From a virus: a stretch of DNA of 25,176 bases. The translations under genes and the position numbers were made by a program. The notes below the pieces were generated by a model, which worked only from the letters and a program-made list of their open reading frames with translations, made no database searches and was not told the DNA's origin. The number at the start of each line of letters is the position of its first letter. The first letter of the stretch is position 1. This document shows, in pieces, positions 1 through 9,200 of this stretch. Where the stretch lies: positions 1 through 25,176 of IMG/VR virus record IMGVR_UViG_3300042391_001145. One strand, given 5' to 3'.

Positions 1-1017
1 GGACAGCAGCTCTATGCACGCGGAACCACCGGACTGAAGAGCCTCTACGGAGCAATTCAGTGCACCGGCCAGGTTATGAACCAGGCAAAGACCAACCCGC
101 AGTCGTTCATCGACTACGTCGGTGAGGAAATGACCCGCCTGAAGACTGACCTTGCCAAGGACACGAACCGCCAGATTTACGGCGACGGAACCGGAACCCT
201 TGCAGTTCTCACCGCAGCAGGTAGCGCCGTCACAACCCTTACGGTTGACGACACGATCTACCTCAGCATTGGCGCACGAATCGACGTCCTTCAGGCCTCG
301 ACTCTTTCCAACGCTGTCCCGACTCCTCGCAACACCGCATATGTAACGGTTACGGGAATCAACGAAACCACCAAGGTCATCACCGTCTCGGCAGCAATCG
401 CTACCGTTACCGTTGGCGACGCTCTTGTCCGCTCGTCTCGTACCGCTTCGCAGGGCACGAACTCGTGGAACAAAGAACTTCAGGGTTTCAAGGCTCTCAT
501 TTCCTCGAGCGGTTCGCTCTACGGAATCGACCCCGCGACGTACCCCGACTGGAAGTCCACCGTCAACGCACCTGTTGCCGGCAACGGAGCCCTTACCGAG
601 CTTGACCTCGATAAGGTTGTCCAGGACGTTCGCCGCAAGGGATCGAAGCCCACGCGTATCATCACCACTCCTGGTGTTTACCGCGCATACTGGTCCGCTC
701 TTCAGGGACTTCGTCAGTACGTCAACAAGACGGACCTCAACGGTGGTGTTGGTAGCGCATTGTCGTTCACCACTCCTTACGGCGAGATCCCGATGATGAC
801 GGACTTCGACTGCCCGAAGGGTGTCGCTTGGTTCCCGAACGACTCCGAGATTCAGCTCAACACGAACGTTGGTTGGGAATGGATCGACGAGCAGGGTGCA
901 ACTTGGCAGAAGATCCCCGGCTACGACGGGTTCATTGCTGAAATGCGTAACTACTCGGAGCTCACGACTTACCGTCGCAACGCGCACGGCAAGCTCGCAG
1001 GCATCCTCGAAGTATAA
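1..1017 (+). CDS. major capsid protein (5' end outside window)
   Basis: The reading frame is open from base 1, so the gene starts upstream of the window; 338 residues are visible. The first in-frame ATG (76) has no ribosome site and is internal. The protein should form the icosahedral head shell. The segment FIDYVGEEMTRLKTDLAKD followed by YGDGTG, then a long Thr/Val-rich beta insertion (roughly visible residues 65-165) and a C-terminal half with KVVQDVRRKGSKPTRIITTP and PYGEIPMMTDFDCPKG, is a pattern I associate with HK97-fold capsid proteins of actinobacteriophages. It heads the structural operon and is followed directly by a GC-rich terminator, as is usual for the most abundant late product. 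The assignment rests on pattern recognition, not on a database search. Confidence 0.8.
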   Translation, partial: GQQLYARGTTGLKSLYGAIQCTGQVMNQAKTNPQSFIDYVGEEMTRLKTDLAKDTNRQIYGDGTGTLAVLTAAGSAVTTLTVDDTIYLSIGARIDVLQASTLSNAVPTPRNTAYVTVTGINETTKVITVSAAIATVTVGDALVRSSRTASQGTNSWNKELQGFKALISSSGSLYGIDPATYPDWKSTVNAPVAGNGALTELDLDKVVQDVRRKGSKPTRIITTPGVYRAYWSALQGLRQYVNKTDLNGGVGSALSFTTPYGEIPMMTDFDCPKGVAWFPNDSEIQLNTNVGWEWIDEQGATWQKIPGYDGFIAEMRNYSELTTYRRNAHGKLAGILEV

Positions 1018-1033
1018 GTATCAACACCTTACG

Positions 1034-1062
1034 GCCCCCGGGACATTTCTCGGGGGCTGTTT
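1034..1062 (+). terminator. GC-rich terminator hairpin after capsid gene
   Basis: GCCCCCGGGA (1034-1043) pairs with TCTCGGGGGC (1048-1057) through a CATT loop: ten pairs, one of them G-T. A short T-rich tail (TGTTT) follows. It lies 17 bp after the capsid stop and probably attenuates transcription into the next genes. Confidence 0.75.
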
Positions 1063-1070
1063 GGTATCAT
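1063..1070 (+). promoter_or_regulatory. extended -10 element for a leaderless start
   Basis: TGGTATCAT (1062-1070) fits an extended -10 (TGn plus a TATAAT-like hexamer TATCAT at 1065-1070). Seven bases separate the hexamer from the ATG at 1078, so transcription would begin at or next to the start codon. No Shine-Dalgarno sequence is present. I see no good -35. Confidence 0.45.
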
Positions 1071-1077
1071 TAGACTC

Positions 1078-1461
1078 ATGAGACTAGATCATTTAGATTT
1101 ACCGCATCGTGGGCGAGATATCGCACGCGTATTACAAGACTACGATCACGAACTTTTTCTTGAAAGACTTCCACCTGGACACCCTTATGTGGTTGAACAA
1201 CCGGATAAGCCTTTTGCGGTTATTCATAGGCCCATTGGCGCTCCGGAGTACATTGTTCGCGTATATCCAGAGACCATGCTGGATGAAAGAATCATGGCTG
1301 ATGTGTTTAAGGCTGACGCGGCAAAATCGGGTTTTGACCTTGACAAGTTTGACGCTTTATCTGCAGCTCACTTCATTCTCAATGAGCGCAAACGATCCGA
1401 CGAAATAGCTGAAGGAATGGATCGTTTGGAATGGGAACAAAACAAAAAACGATGGGAATAA
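1078..1461 (+). CDS. unknown structural-operon protein
   Basis: Predicted soluble protein of 127 residues with no motif I recognise. It is rich in charged residues and its C-terminal third (ILNERKRSDEIAEGMDRLEWEQ) looks helical, possibly coiled coil. There is no signal peptide or membrane segment. The ATG has no ribosome-binding site but sits seven bases after a TATCAT box, which suggests a leaderless message. Its place between capsid and neck adaptor suggests a head-assembly or head-completion role, but that is inference from position only. Confidence 0.75.
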   Translation: MRLDHLDLPHRGRDIARVLQDYDHELFLERLPPGHPYVVEQPDKPFAVIHRPIGAPEYIVRVYPETMLDERIMADVFKADAAKSGFDLDKFDALSAAHFILNERKRSDEIAEGMDRLEWEQNKKRWE

Positions 1462-1464
1462 CAG

Positions 1465-2133
1465 ATGGCCGCGGAACTTTATACAAAAACAGGACTTGAT
1501 GTTGCCGCTAACGTAAAGCGTCAATTTGGAGATCCGGATGGTCGTCAAATTACTGATGGCGATATTCTTGAGTGGATCAACCATGTCCAGCAAGATATTG
1601 TCAACATTAATCCAATTCTAAAGGAAACCGCAGTCACTAACGTTGTCAAGGATCAGGACCTGTACGAATACCCTGCGCAGCGCATTCAGTACATCGAAGG
1701 AATCCACTACGACGGGGTTCCTCTAGAGGCGTATTCGTTTCAAGAAGCGGAACTTTACATTCTTGGGCGCGAAAAAAGCATGGACATACTCGCTACGGTT
1801 GATAAAAAACCCAAGATTTGGTACGAACGGCTGGGAAGCGTCTATCTGTACCCTAAGCCAGATGAGTCAATAACCAATGGTCTGCGCATGTTCTACAGCG
1901 CCCAACCAGAGGAGCTGACTACTCTTTCTTCGCTGCTGTCCATTCCGGACCGGTACTTCCCGCGACTCGTAGAGCATGTTTTGGCGCACGCGTACCAACT
2001 AGATGAAAACTGGGAAGCGGCACGGTACAAGCAAGCCGAATACTTTAACGGCATGGAAACCCTAGCCAATCAAGAAAACGTGTCACAAACCAACACGTAC
2101 GGGTCTATCACGGTAAGAATAGAGGACCTTTAA
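1465..2133 (+). CDS. neck / head-to-tail adaptor protein
   Basis: Protein of 222 residues. The N-terminal segment (DPDGRQITDGDILEWINHVQQDI) and the C-terminal helical segment (RYFPRLVEHVLAHAYQLDEN followed by WEAARYKQAEYFNGM) match the layout of short-tailed phage adaptor or tail-tube-A-like proteins, which join the portal ring to the tail. The length is typical of that group. The start lies 3 bp after the previous stop and the stop TAA overlaps the ATG of the next gene (TAATG), so translation is probably coupled to the tail-tube-like protein that follows. No catalytic motif is expected. The exact family (gp4-like versus gp11-like) cannot be decided by eye. Confidence 0.65.
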   Translation: MAAELYTKTGLDVAANVKRQFGDPDGRQITDGDILEWINHVQQDIVNINPILKETAVTNVVKDQDLYEYPAQRIQYIEGIHYDGVPLEAYSFQEAELYILGREKSMDILATVDKKPKIWYERLGSVYLYPKPDESITNGLRMFYSAQPEELTTLSSLLSIPDRYFPRLVEHVLAHAYQLDENWEAARYKQAEYFNGMETLANQENVSQTNTYGSITVRIEDL

Positions 2134-3782
2134 TGCCAAACCGCGAAGGTGGGCGCAGCCAGAGCATCGCACTAAACAACTGGTCCCGCGGACTCAACAA
2201 CGTAAACGATCTGTCAACCATGGCAGACGGCGAACTTGGGCAGCTAGACAACCTTGAAGTTGACATTAACGGAAACCTGACAGCTCGCCCGCCTGTAGTA
2301 AAGATTGGAACTTCCCCTTCGGGCAAAGTGGAGATCCTCGGATACTACACAAAAAGCGGCGTAACCTATGCCGTTGCTGCAGTAACTGGAGATGGAACCT
2401 ATCTATACAATCTTTCGACAAACTCTTGGGGAACCAGGATAACTACGATTGTTGCCTCGGGCTGCGCGCAATACAACGAAGAGTTGTTTATCTGCTCGTC
2501 AACCACAAACGGTGGGTTTTGGAACGGAACAACGTTTACCGTTCTTAACGCCGCCTACTACGCAGCAGACGGCGCATACAAAAAAATGCCCGCAGGAGAA
2601 CAAATAATCCTGCACAAAGAACGACTGTTTATGATCTCTAAAGAAACCGGGAAACAGCCCGGGGCGCGAATATTCTTCTCCCGCGTAACCGATCTTGTTA
2701 ACATAAACGGAATCTACGAATGGGACGTTTGGGGAAAGCCCGACGACGACCTGCTCGAAGGGCGAGATTCTTTTGACGTATCACCTGGAGACGGACAATC
2801 AATTACTGCACTCATTTCTGGATCTGACGAAATTTACGTGTTTCGAAACCGAAGCACCTACTTCTTTAAATATTCGGTAGATATCGTTACTGAGTCCTAC
2901 TTGCAGCAAATAGATGGCACAGTTGGCGCAGACAACCGCCACTGTGTCACAAAATACGAGTTTAGCTACCTGGTGCTGAGTAACGGTAAGTTTTATCGAT
3001 TTGTTTCTTACCTGTACTACCCGCTAAACGAGCAAAACAAACTGGAATTGCGGCCAAAACAACTCTCCGGGTATGACATTTATTCCAGCGTCAGCGTAAT
3101 AGGCAGGCGAGCTATTATCTGGTATGGCGGTCAAATTTACACCGTTTCGCTAGAGCTAGGGACCTGGGCTACATGGACCAGCACGCATCAACCGGCGTAT
3201 TTTAAATTAGCACCTCGATCCGTTGGAGACGTTTCTAGTGATGTTGCGTACGGAATTACCGGCCTTACCGGCGGTGCGTATGGCATTTATCGAATTCGCG
3301 AAAGCCTAAACGCGTCCGATTCGGAGATGATGACGCACACAATTCAGACTAAGGCCCACGATCTTGGTGCGCCGGGGTCCTGGAAGCGTATGTACTATTG
3401 GGAGGCTGACCTTTATGTCGGAGGCGGAAATCGCAGTGGCGGTCTTCCGCAAAACGTAATTACCGGCACGGCTACGCCAATTCAGGCTATTTCTGCTGTT
3501 CCGTCATGGGATTCGCTGGAGGCGTACACGTGGGATCAACTAGCTGCCGGAACTTGGGATCTCCCTGCCGCGCCAAACTCGGATGTCGTAACAGAGGTGC
3601 CCTATGAAAGCAGCACGCCGTACAGGGTTAGCGTTGCGTTTAGGCGCGATCTTCGGTTCCGCCGCTGCGCTTTTAAAGTGCAAACGACGTCAAACGGCAC
3701 TACAGCCGAAGGGCCTGTCCGAATCTCTTCAATTACCATTCATGCCGCAATTAAGCAATCTTTGCCCCAGATGATTCAGTAG
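2133..3782 (+). CDS. tail tube / DNA-stabilisation-like protein
   Basis: Protein of 549 residues, almost entirely beta-rich. The start segment (IALNNWSRGLNN ... GELGQLDNLEVDINGNLTARP) is the typical opening of short-tailed phage tail-tubular-B or packaged-DNA-stabilisation proteins: an 'NNW.RGLN' motif followed by a 'NL..D..G.L..RP' strand. Repeated strand-rich segments (ITALISGSDEIYVFRNRSTYFF and similar) suggest a propeller-like or stacked-beta body. It probably builds the tail tube or nozzle below the adaptor encoded just upstream, whose stop codon overlaps this ATG. No enzyme motif is seen. Confidence 0.65.
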   Translation: MPNREGGRSQSIALNNWSRGLNNVNDLSTMADGELGQLDNLEVDINGNLTARPPVVKIGTSPSGKVEILGYYTKSGVTYAVAAVTGDGTYLYNLSTNSWGTRITTIVASGCAQYNEELFICSSTTNGGFWNGTTFTVLNAAYYAADGAYKKMPAGEQIILHKERLFMISKETGKQPGARIFFSRVTDLVNINGIYEWDVWGKPDDDLLEGRDSFDVSPGDGQSITALISGSDEIYVFRNRSTYFFKYSVDIVTESYLQQIDGTVGADNRHCVTKYEFSYLVLSNGKFYRFVSYLYYPLNEQNKLELRPKQLSGYDIYSSVSVIGRRAIIWYGGQIYTVSLELGTWATWTSTHQPAYFKLAPRSVGDVSSDVAYGITGLTGGAYGIYRIRESLNASDSEMMTHTIQTKAHDLGAPGSWKRMYYWEADLYVGGGNRSGGLPQNVITGTATPIQAISAVPSWDSLEAYTWDQLAAGTWDLPAAPNSDVVTEVPYESSTPYRVSVAFRRDLRFRRCAFKVQTTSNGTTAEGPVRISSITIHAAIKQSLPQMIQ

Positions 3783-3787
3783 TGCTG

Positions 3788-3793
3788 TATCAT
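3788..3793 (+). promoter_or_regulatory. possible -10 box (TATCAT)
   Basis: CTGTATCATTA repeats the GTATCATTA core seen before the gene at 1078. It lies in the 35-bp gap before the Pro-rich gene, 24 bp upstream of its ATG. The match is short and no clear -35 is visible. Confidence 0.3.
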
Positions 3794-3817
3794 TAATTAT
3801 CTGAACTAGGAGAAACA

Positions 3818-4057
3818 ATGCCAGACATGTACAACAAGCCAAAGCCCGTTACTGGCGGCCCCATGCCACTTTACAACAGGCCCAACAAGCCAAAGCCGGT
3901 TACCGGCGGCCCCATGCCACGTCCAAACAAGCCTGGAGAAATGAAGCCTACACGCCCGGGCATGACTAAGCCAATTGGCCCCGGCGGCAAAAAGCCGCAG
4001 GTTCCTGGAATGGTTCAGGCAATGCGCGAAAAGATGAACAAGAGCAAAGGCTACTAA
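3818..4057 (+). CDS. Pro/Gly/Lys-rich repeat protein
   Basis: Small basic protein of 79 residues, predicted to be disordered. It contains two near-identical copies of NKPKPVTGGPMP (residues 6-17 and 23-34), then further Pro-Gly-Lys segments and a short helical tail (MVQAMREKMNKSK). The repeat is also near-identical in DNA (3832-3869 and 3883-3920, two differences in 38 bases), so it is a recent duplication. The ribosome site AGGAG lies seven bases before the ATG. Its place in the virion operon and its charge suggest a DNA-contacting or internal head protein, but function is unknown. Confidence 0.75.
   Translation: MPDMYNKPKPVTGGPMPLYNRPNKPKPVTGGPMPRPNKPGEMKPTRPGMTKPIGPGGKKPQVPGMVQAMREKMNKSKGY
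3832..3920 (+). repeat. 38-bp direct repeat, two copies, inside the Pro-rich gene
   Basis: Copies at 3832-3869 and 3883-3920 are in the same frame, 51 bp apart start to start, and differ at two positions by my reading. They encode the duplicated NKPKPVTGGPMP motif. Confidence 0.85.
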
Positions 4058-4059
4058 AA

Positions 4060-4368
4060 GTGGCTTCGGCGGCCTGGCAGCGCAAAGAGGGTAAGGCCGC
4101 ATCGGGCGGCCTTAACGAGGCTGGGCGACGTTCATACGAGCGTCAAAACCCGGGATCAAACTTGCAGGCGCCCGTCAAGGCCGGAGACAACTCAAGACGA
4201 TCATCATTCCTTGCCCGCATGGGCGGGATGCCAGGACCGGAGCGAAAGCCTAACGGAGACCCAACAAGGCTCCTTTTGTCGCTCCAGGCCTGGGGCGCAT
4301 CATCAAAGGCTGACGCAAAAGCAAAAGCCGCGGCCATGTCGGAACGACTAAAGAATAAAAAGAAGTAA
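4060..4368 (+). CDS. small conserved phage virion-type protein (DUF6321-like)
   Basis: Basic protein of 102 residues starting at GTG, 2 bp after the previous stop, with AAAGG nine bases upstream. The motif series WQRKEGKAASGGLNEAGRRS, YERQNPGSNLQAPV, RRSSFLARMGGMPGP and a C-terminal 'LxxWG' segment is one I know from small proteins of marine and freshwater phages (tentatively the DUF6321 group). Their function is not established to my knowledge. The high content of Arg and Lys and a location among internal virion genes would fit DNA contact inside the head. Family name from memory. Confidence 0.75.
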   Translation: MASAAWQRKEGKAASGGLNEAGRRSYERQNPGSNLQAPVKAGDNSRRSSFLARMGGMPGPERKPNGDPTRLLLSLQAWGASSKADAKAKAAAMSERLKNKKK

Positions 4369-4370
4369 TC

Positions 4371-4598
4371 ATGTGGAAAAACCCTAACCTCGGAACTTAC
4401 TCCCAGAATCAGTATGCTGCTGGGAGCAAAAGGTATGGGCTAAACGCCTCATCTTCACCCAACCGCGGGATTGTGGACCCAATGGGTTACGCGGAACGCG
4501 ACGCAAAAGCTCGCACTAAGAAGGCAATAATGTCTCAGTGGCTAAAGGATCGTGCGCGTGGCGCGTACGGCACTGCTAACTCGATGAGGAGAGGCTAA
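4371..4598 (+). CDS. small basic virion-operon protein, unknown
   Basis: Protein of 75 residues, starting 2 bp after the previous stop and ending in TAATG overlap with the next gene. It contains DPMGYAERDAKARTKKAIMSQWL, a charged helical segment that resembles parts of small phage structural proteins, and a Gly/Ser/Asn-rich N-terminus. There is no strong ribosome site, so translation is probably coupled to upstream genes. Function unknown. Confidence 0.65.
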   Translation: MWKNPNLGTYSQNQYAAGSKRYGLNASSSPNRGIVDPMGYAERDAKARTKKAIMSQWLKDRARGAYGTANSMRRG

Positions 4599-5146
4599 TG
4601 GCCAAGGCTGACGTAAATTATCTTGAAAAAGATGCCATCTATCGTGACGAAAATCGTTCGAATTATATTAACGCGTCGGAGGCTCTTGCTAGGATTTTAG
4701 GCGAGGGGCAGAATAGATATTTAAGCATCGATCAGCAGCGCCAAGCTGATCTGGTAAACAAGCGTAATGCCGGTCAAACGCAGGCTGCAAATGCTGCGGC
4801 GCGTGGACTGGGAACGTCGGGAATCGCTGCAAAGAATGCTGGCCGGGTCTTAACTGACTCAGCAAAACAGCAAAGCGCCACATCGGCGTCTGAAGATCAG
4901 GTTCGTAACGAATATGGTGTTCGCAGTATGGTTCAGGACCAGTCCCAGCAGGCTGCAATGACGTTGGCTCTTGACACTAAAAACTACACTGAGCTTGCAA
5001 AGATCTTCGGTTTGCTTGGCAGCAACCTGGGATCGCAGGGGCTCGGCACTTACAATCAATTTAATATGGCGTCCGGTAAGTCGGAAGCTGATGCAGCAAC
5101 ACGTGCCGCCGAAAAGGCGTTTCAGAACACTGGAAGGTGGAGATAA
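4598..5146 (+). CDS. probable internal virion protein, Gln/Ala-rich
   Basis: Protein of 182 residues, rich in Gln, Ala and Asn and largely helical (YINASEALARILGEGQNRYL; QTQAANAAARGLGTSGIAA). The pattern of an Ala/Gln-rich helical body with a Gly-rich 'ARGLGTSG' turn is common among small internal virion or ejection proteins of short-tailed phages. ATG overlaps the previous stop as TAATG and the gene's own stop overlaps the next ATG the same way, so three genes are translationally linked. No membrane segment or catalytic motif. Confidence 0.6.
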   Translation: MAKADVNYLEKDAIYRDENRSNYINASEALARILGEGQNRYLSIDQQRQADLVNKRNAGQTQAANAAARGLGTSGIAAKNAGRVLTDSAKQQSATSASEDQVRNEYGVRSMVQDQSQQAAMTLALDTKNYTELAKIFGLLGSNLGSQGLGTYNQFNMASGKSEADAATRAAEKAFQNTGRWR

Positions 5147-6207
5147 TGGTAGGCGCAGGCTTCTACGGAGGACGTGGTGTAGGCACCACGCTCTATTCCG
5201 GGTTTAACCCCCCGATGCCTCGCGGCCAGGGAACGCAATCGGGTATTCCTGCGCCGGAACAGGGTAACCCGTATCCGCAGACTGGGGGCGTCCCGCCCGT
5301 CGATCCGGGTGTGGTTTATCCAGACCTATACGTTAACGCCCCAGGATACGACAATTCTGCTGCAATTCGTGACCTCTATAATTCGCTTCAAAGAAAAGGT
5401 CGCAAGATCTACAAGAGCACTAAGGGCGAATTAAAGGGTATTTACTCTGATCTTGAGGCTGCGTACGCGCCGCGACAAGAGAACACTCGCGCAACCTACG
5501 AAGGCGCAATTAACCTGACTAACGCTGAGCGCGACGCGGGGGATGCTGCCGCAGCTATGCGTTCTTCCGCCGAGGATGCTGCCCGTCGTGACATGTTGGC
5601 GCGGATGGGGATTGGCAACGAAGCGGACACTGGTTCCGGTGGCGGATCGGTAGACATGGCTCGCGAACAGGGCGCTTCTACTCGGGGCTCTCTCCAGCAA
5701 AACTGGTCTGGACTTATGGGTGCGCTGAGCACTGCTCAGCAGGGGCGAGACGCTTCTGCGCTGCTCGGAGTCGGGGATCAGCAAACGATGGCCCTTGAAG
5801 AGCTGTCTACTCGCTGGTCTGATTATCGTCAGTCTCTTGCGGAGCGCGAAGCTGAGGCAATGAAGGGCGCCCGTGGTGGCGGTGGTAAGATGCTCAACCC
5901 GGCTTACCAGGGACTTCCTGAGCTCCTTAAGCAGGCACAAATACAAAACTTCGCTAACCAAAACAACATGTCTATTGATGATGTCATTGCTCAAATGGGT
6001 GGCGGTAAAAGCCAGGGCATTGACCCTGGTGTTGCTCAGTTTGGATTAGAGGCCATGGCGAACTGGAGCTTGGGCAACCCGGGCAAGATCCCCAAGGACG
6101 CATACCTGGCTCAACAGTTCCAACAGCAATACGGAGATAATTTTGTACCGTACTACCAAAACTACATGCAGTACGACCCTACGCGCGCAGGTTCGTACAA
6201 TCGTTAG
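5146..6207 (+). CDS. probable internal virion protein, Gly/Pro-rich N-terminus
   Basis: Protein of 353 residues from the ATG at 5146, which overlaps the previous stop (TAATG) and has GGAAGG eight bases upstream. An in-frame GTG at 5137 is the less likely start. Residues 1-70 are Gly/Pro-rich (FYGGRGVGTTLYSGFNPPMP), residues about 75-240 are helical and Ala/Arg-rich (ATYEGAINLTNAERDAGDAA; RSSAEDAARRDMLARMGIG), and the tail is Gln/Tyr-rich. This is the layout of ejection or internal core proteins that accompany a giant virion protein, which is what lies directly downstream. Role inferred from context. Confidence 0.6.
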   Translation: MVGAGFYGGRGVGTTLYSGFNPPMPRGQGTQSGIPAPEQGNPYPQTGGVPPVDPGVVYPDLYVNAPGYDNSAAIRDLYNSLQRKGRKIYKSTKGELKGIYSDLEAAYAPRQENTRATYEGAINLTNAERDAGDAAAAMRSSAEDAARRDMLARMGIGNEADTGSGGGSVDMAREQGASTRGSLQQNWSGLMGALSTAQQGRDASALLGVGDQQTMALEELSTRWSDYRQSLAEREAEAMKGARGGGGKMLNPAYQGLPELLKQAQIQNFANQNNMSIDDVIAQMGGGKSQGIDPGVAQFGLEAMANWSLGNPGKIPKDAYLAQQFQQQYGDNFVPYYQNYMQYDPTRAGSYNR

Positions 6208-6212
6208 TCTCT

Positions 6213-6220
6213 GATAGTAT
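6213..6220 (+). promoter_or_regulatory. extended -10-like element before the giant gene
   Basis: TGATAGTAT (6212-6220) fits TGn followed by a TATAAT-like hexamer. It is in the 55-bp gap before the giant gene, 42 bp upstream of its GTG, leaving room for a short leader with the AGAGG ribosome site. Confidence 0.35.
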
Positions 6221-6262
6221 TTAAGCTGTAAGCCTAGACTCCTTAGTCGAAAGAGGTTATTT

Positions 6263-9200
6263 GTGGGAATTAGGATTGACCCGAAGCTACTAGCTGGGTC
6301 ACGTTCCTCATCTGGCCTTGACCCCGTCGCTTCACTAAACGCTATTGAAGGACAGCGGGCTCGCTTTGCTGGGGCGCAAAACCAAAACTGGGATCCTGTG
6401 TGGCGCCCAATCGAGCACCTTTTTAACGCAATGACTGCGCTAAACTCGGGCGCAAAAAACGCACAGCTTCGTGGACGTGAGGCGGTTCTAAATACAGGAG
6501 TTCGTAGCGATCAGGCCATAAATGAGATTCCGGCCGAAAAATTGCCTGGAGCGGTAGCCGCGAGCGTTGCAGGCAACGTAGGCGGTTTTGTCGACGGCTT
6601 CTTTGCGTCATTTAACAATGACTCCGAGTCTCCAAACTACATGACTGGGGCAAAGTACCTTGAGGCCAGAAAAGACCTTGACAACAGGGACAACCCGAAC
6701 TATGTCGATACTGACAACAACTGGGGAACCGATCAGCAGCTGGCTGCAAGTGGATTTATATTTGACATCGTTGGAGACCCGCTCACGTACCTGCCTGGTG
6801 GAATTTTTCTGGCTGCTGGACGTGGTGCAGTACGTGGCGCGCAGGCTGCTGGACGCGCAGCAAAGGCTGTAAAAGCAGGACAGGAAGCTACAGGCCCGAC
6901 GTCGCGAGTTCTTGGCGCAATGCGCGGCGTGGTTTATGGTGGCGACGAGACCTACAAACTTGGCAAGTTTAGTAAGAGTGTTTACCCGGTCGGGCTTAAG
7001 TCGTGGAAACAGCGACGCGACTATGAGGCGTTTACTCGAATTAAAAACAACGCGGGGCTTAGCGACGAGCAGATGCTGGCTCTTACTGCCGGGAAAACTG
7101 GTTATAAGCGTTTTACCGAGGAGATACTCCCTGGACTGCGGAAGCTTTACGGAGATGACTATCTTAGCGAAGTGACCCCCGCAACCCTTAAGCGTATTGC
7201 CGGCCAGGGCGGGCGATACTCAATCTTTACCCCCGACGCAACAAAGCTTCGTGAGGGCTACGTTAATTTTGCTTCCGGAGGAGAAGGCGCCCGCATCGCG
7301 ACATCCGGCATTGCAAAGGGGGCGGTAACTAGTGCGGTAACCGGAATGCCAATTAGAGCCAAGCGCAGCACTCGTGCACGTGTTGACGCAATGGATAAAC
7401 GATTTGCTGACGAGACCGCGCTCAGCGAAAGCGAAATCTTGCGTTTTGATGTTGAAAAGCGAGGCGAAGCGCTCCGTGTGGAGCTTGCAGATCTCCAGGC
7501 TCAAAAAGCCGAGCGTGTAAGCCAGCTGGGTAGAGCAATTGACGAAACGGCTCCGGCTACGAGGGCGGCAAGTCGCGAGATCATTTCGGAAGAAATGGAT
7601 ATCGCTCGACAGGCAACTATCGACAAAGATCTAGAAATAGATAATAGGATCACCGAACTTGAAGCGGAGCTTCAGACAGTTACGGCAAAGGGTCTGGACT
7701 ACAGGCTTCGCGCAACCGCAATTGCGGCTGAGCTTGGGCGTGGACGTGGCACAACCGAAGAGCTTGCTAGCGAGATTGAGCAGGTAACAAATTATCTTGC
7801 TGAGACCGGCGTAAAGCACGGCGGAATTATTGGAATGACAGGACCGGAGCACGCTGCCCTGCGCGCAATCGACGACGATCTTTCGCTTACCCCTGGCGCA
7901 ACGCAGGTGTTGCTTGGGGCAATTCACGGGGCTTTAGAGAATCAAGACATTGCCAACACTCTTATTGGAAAACTTGAAACGGGCGAGTCGTTTGGCGTTA
8001 AAGAGCTTATTAGCCACTTCTACGGCGTCAAGAAGATTCCAAACTTAAACCTTAGCAAGCCCGAGGTAGAGTTCCTTGTAAACGTAGTTGACTCTATTCT
8101 GTACAAAATGTGGGACATTACCCGCGTCGCCAACTCCTTCCTTGACGAAATGGCTTCCGGAAAAGCAGCCGGGGCTGTGGGCACCATGGACGAACTCGTT
8201 GGAAACGCCGTTTCCGAGCAGGCTGCTCTCATGATCAAGGAAAGCTCAGAGTACCTAGTTCATTACGATTCCAGGCTTTACCGAATGACGCCGGAATACA
8301 TGGATCAAAACCCCGGCGAAGTTCAGCAAATTCGGGACGCTATCGCACAAATCGAAGCGTCAATGCGCTTCCTAGAGCGAGGGGGATCGCCAACAAACAT
8401 TCACCTCGCGCCGTTCCTCCTCATGGGTGGCGCTGAAGCCGCCGCACGCGCAGCCAGGGCGGCAGGTATTGATATCCGCCACGGTGCAGGATACGCCGAA
8501 GTTATTAAAGAAAACACGTCAGATGTACTCAAGGCGGTAGATCGGTACGACGCTACAGACGCTCCTCTTGAAGTAAAAACAAACGCAGTCCGAGACTCAC
8601 TCGGGCAGCTAATTGACGCACACAGCGGCGCTGGCGCTCTAATGGATGAAGCGGCCGCACTTCTCGGCGTGTCTCGCTCGCAAGCCGTAGCAAAACTAAT
8701 CGACGTCGCAACAGGATCATTTAGACCACTAAAAGACGCAATATTTGACGAAACCACGTACGCAAAACTGATCATTATCCTTGCAAAGCTCCCAATGGAT
8801 CTTCCCGGGATTTCCAACGTGGCCAGGGAGCGCGCGTTCGGCCTGTCTGAAATGACGGAACTTGGCGTATACGGTTTAGAGCGAAACTTTGACGAGGAAG
8901 CCCTAAAGCGCTACGGACGCGACATGCTGCGCCTGTTTGAAACCGGTGGTGGCTATACCCCAGAAACAAAGCCGCTTGGAGGAATGGACTCAATAGGCGA
9001 CTCGGTTGGACTGGACGCTATCTCAGACGCACAGCGTGTGGCTGACGACATGGGCGACAACCTTGACGGACCCGTTACCGAAATGCCTTCTAGCGAGGTT
9101 GGCGGTGGGCGTCTCGATCAAATGGGATTTGGCATGGGCGGAGAAATTGACGGCCTTGACACGCAAGGCGGCTATGCTGCGTTTGATATTTTTGGAAACA

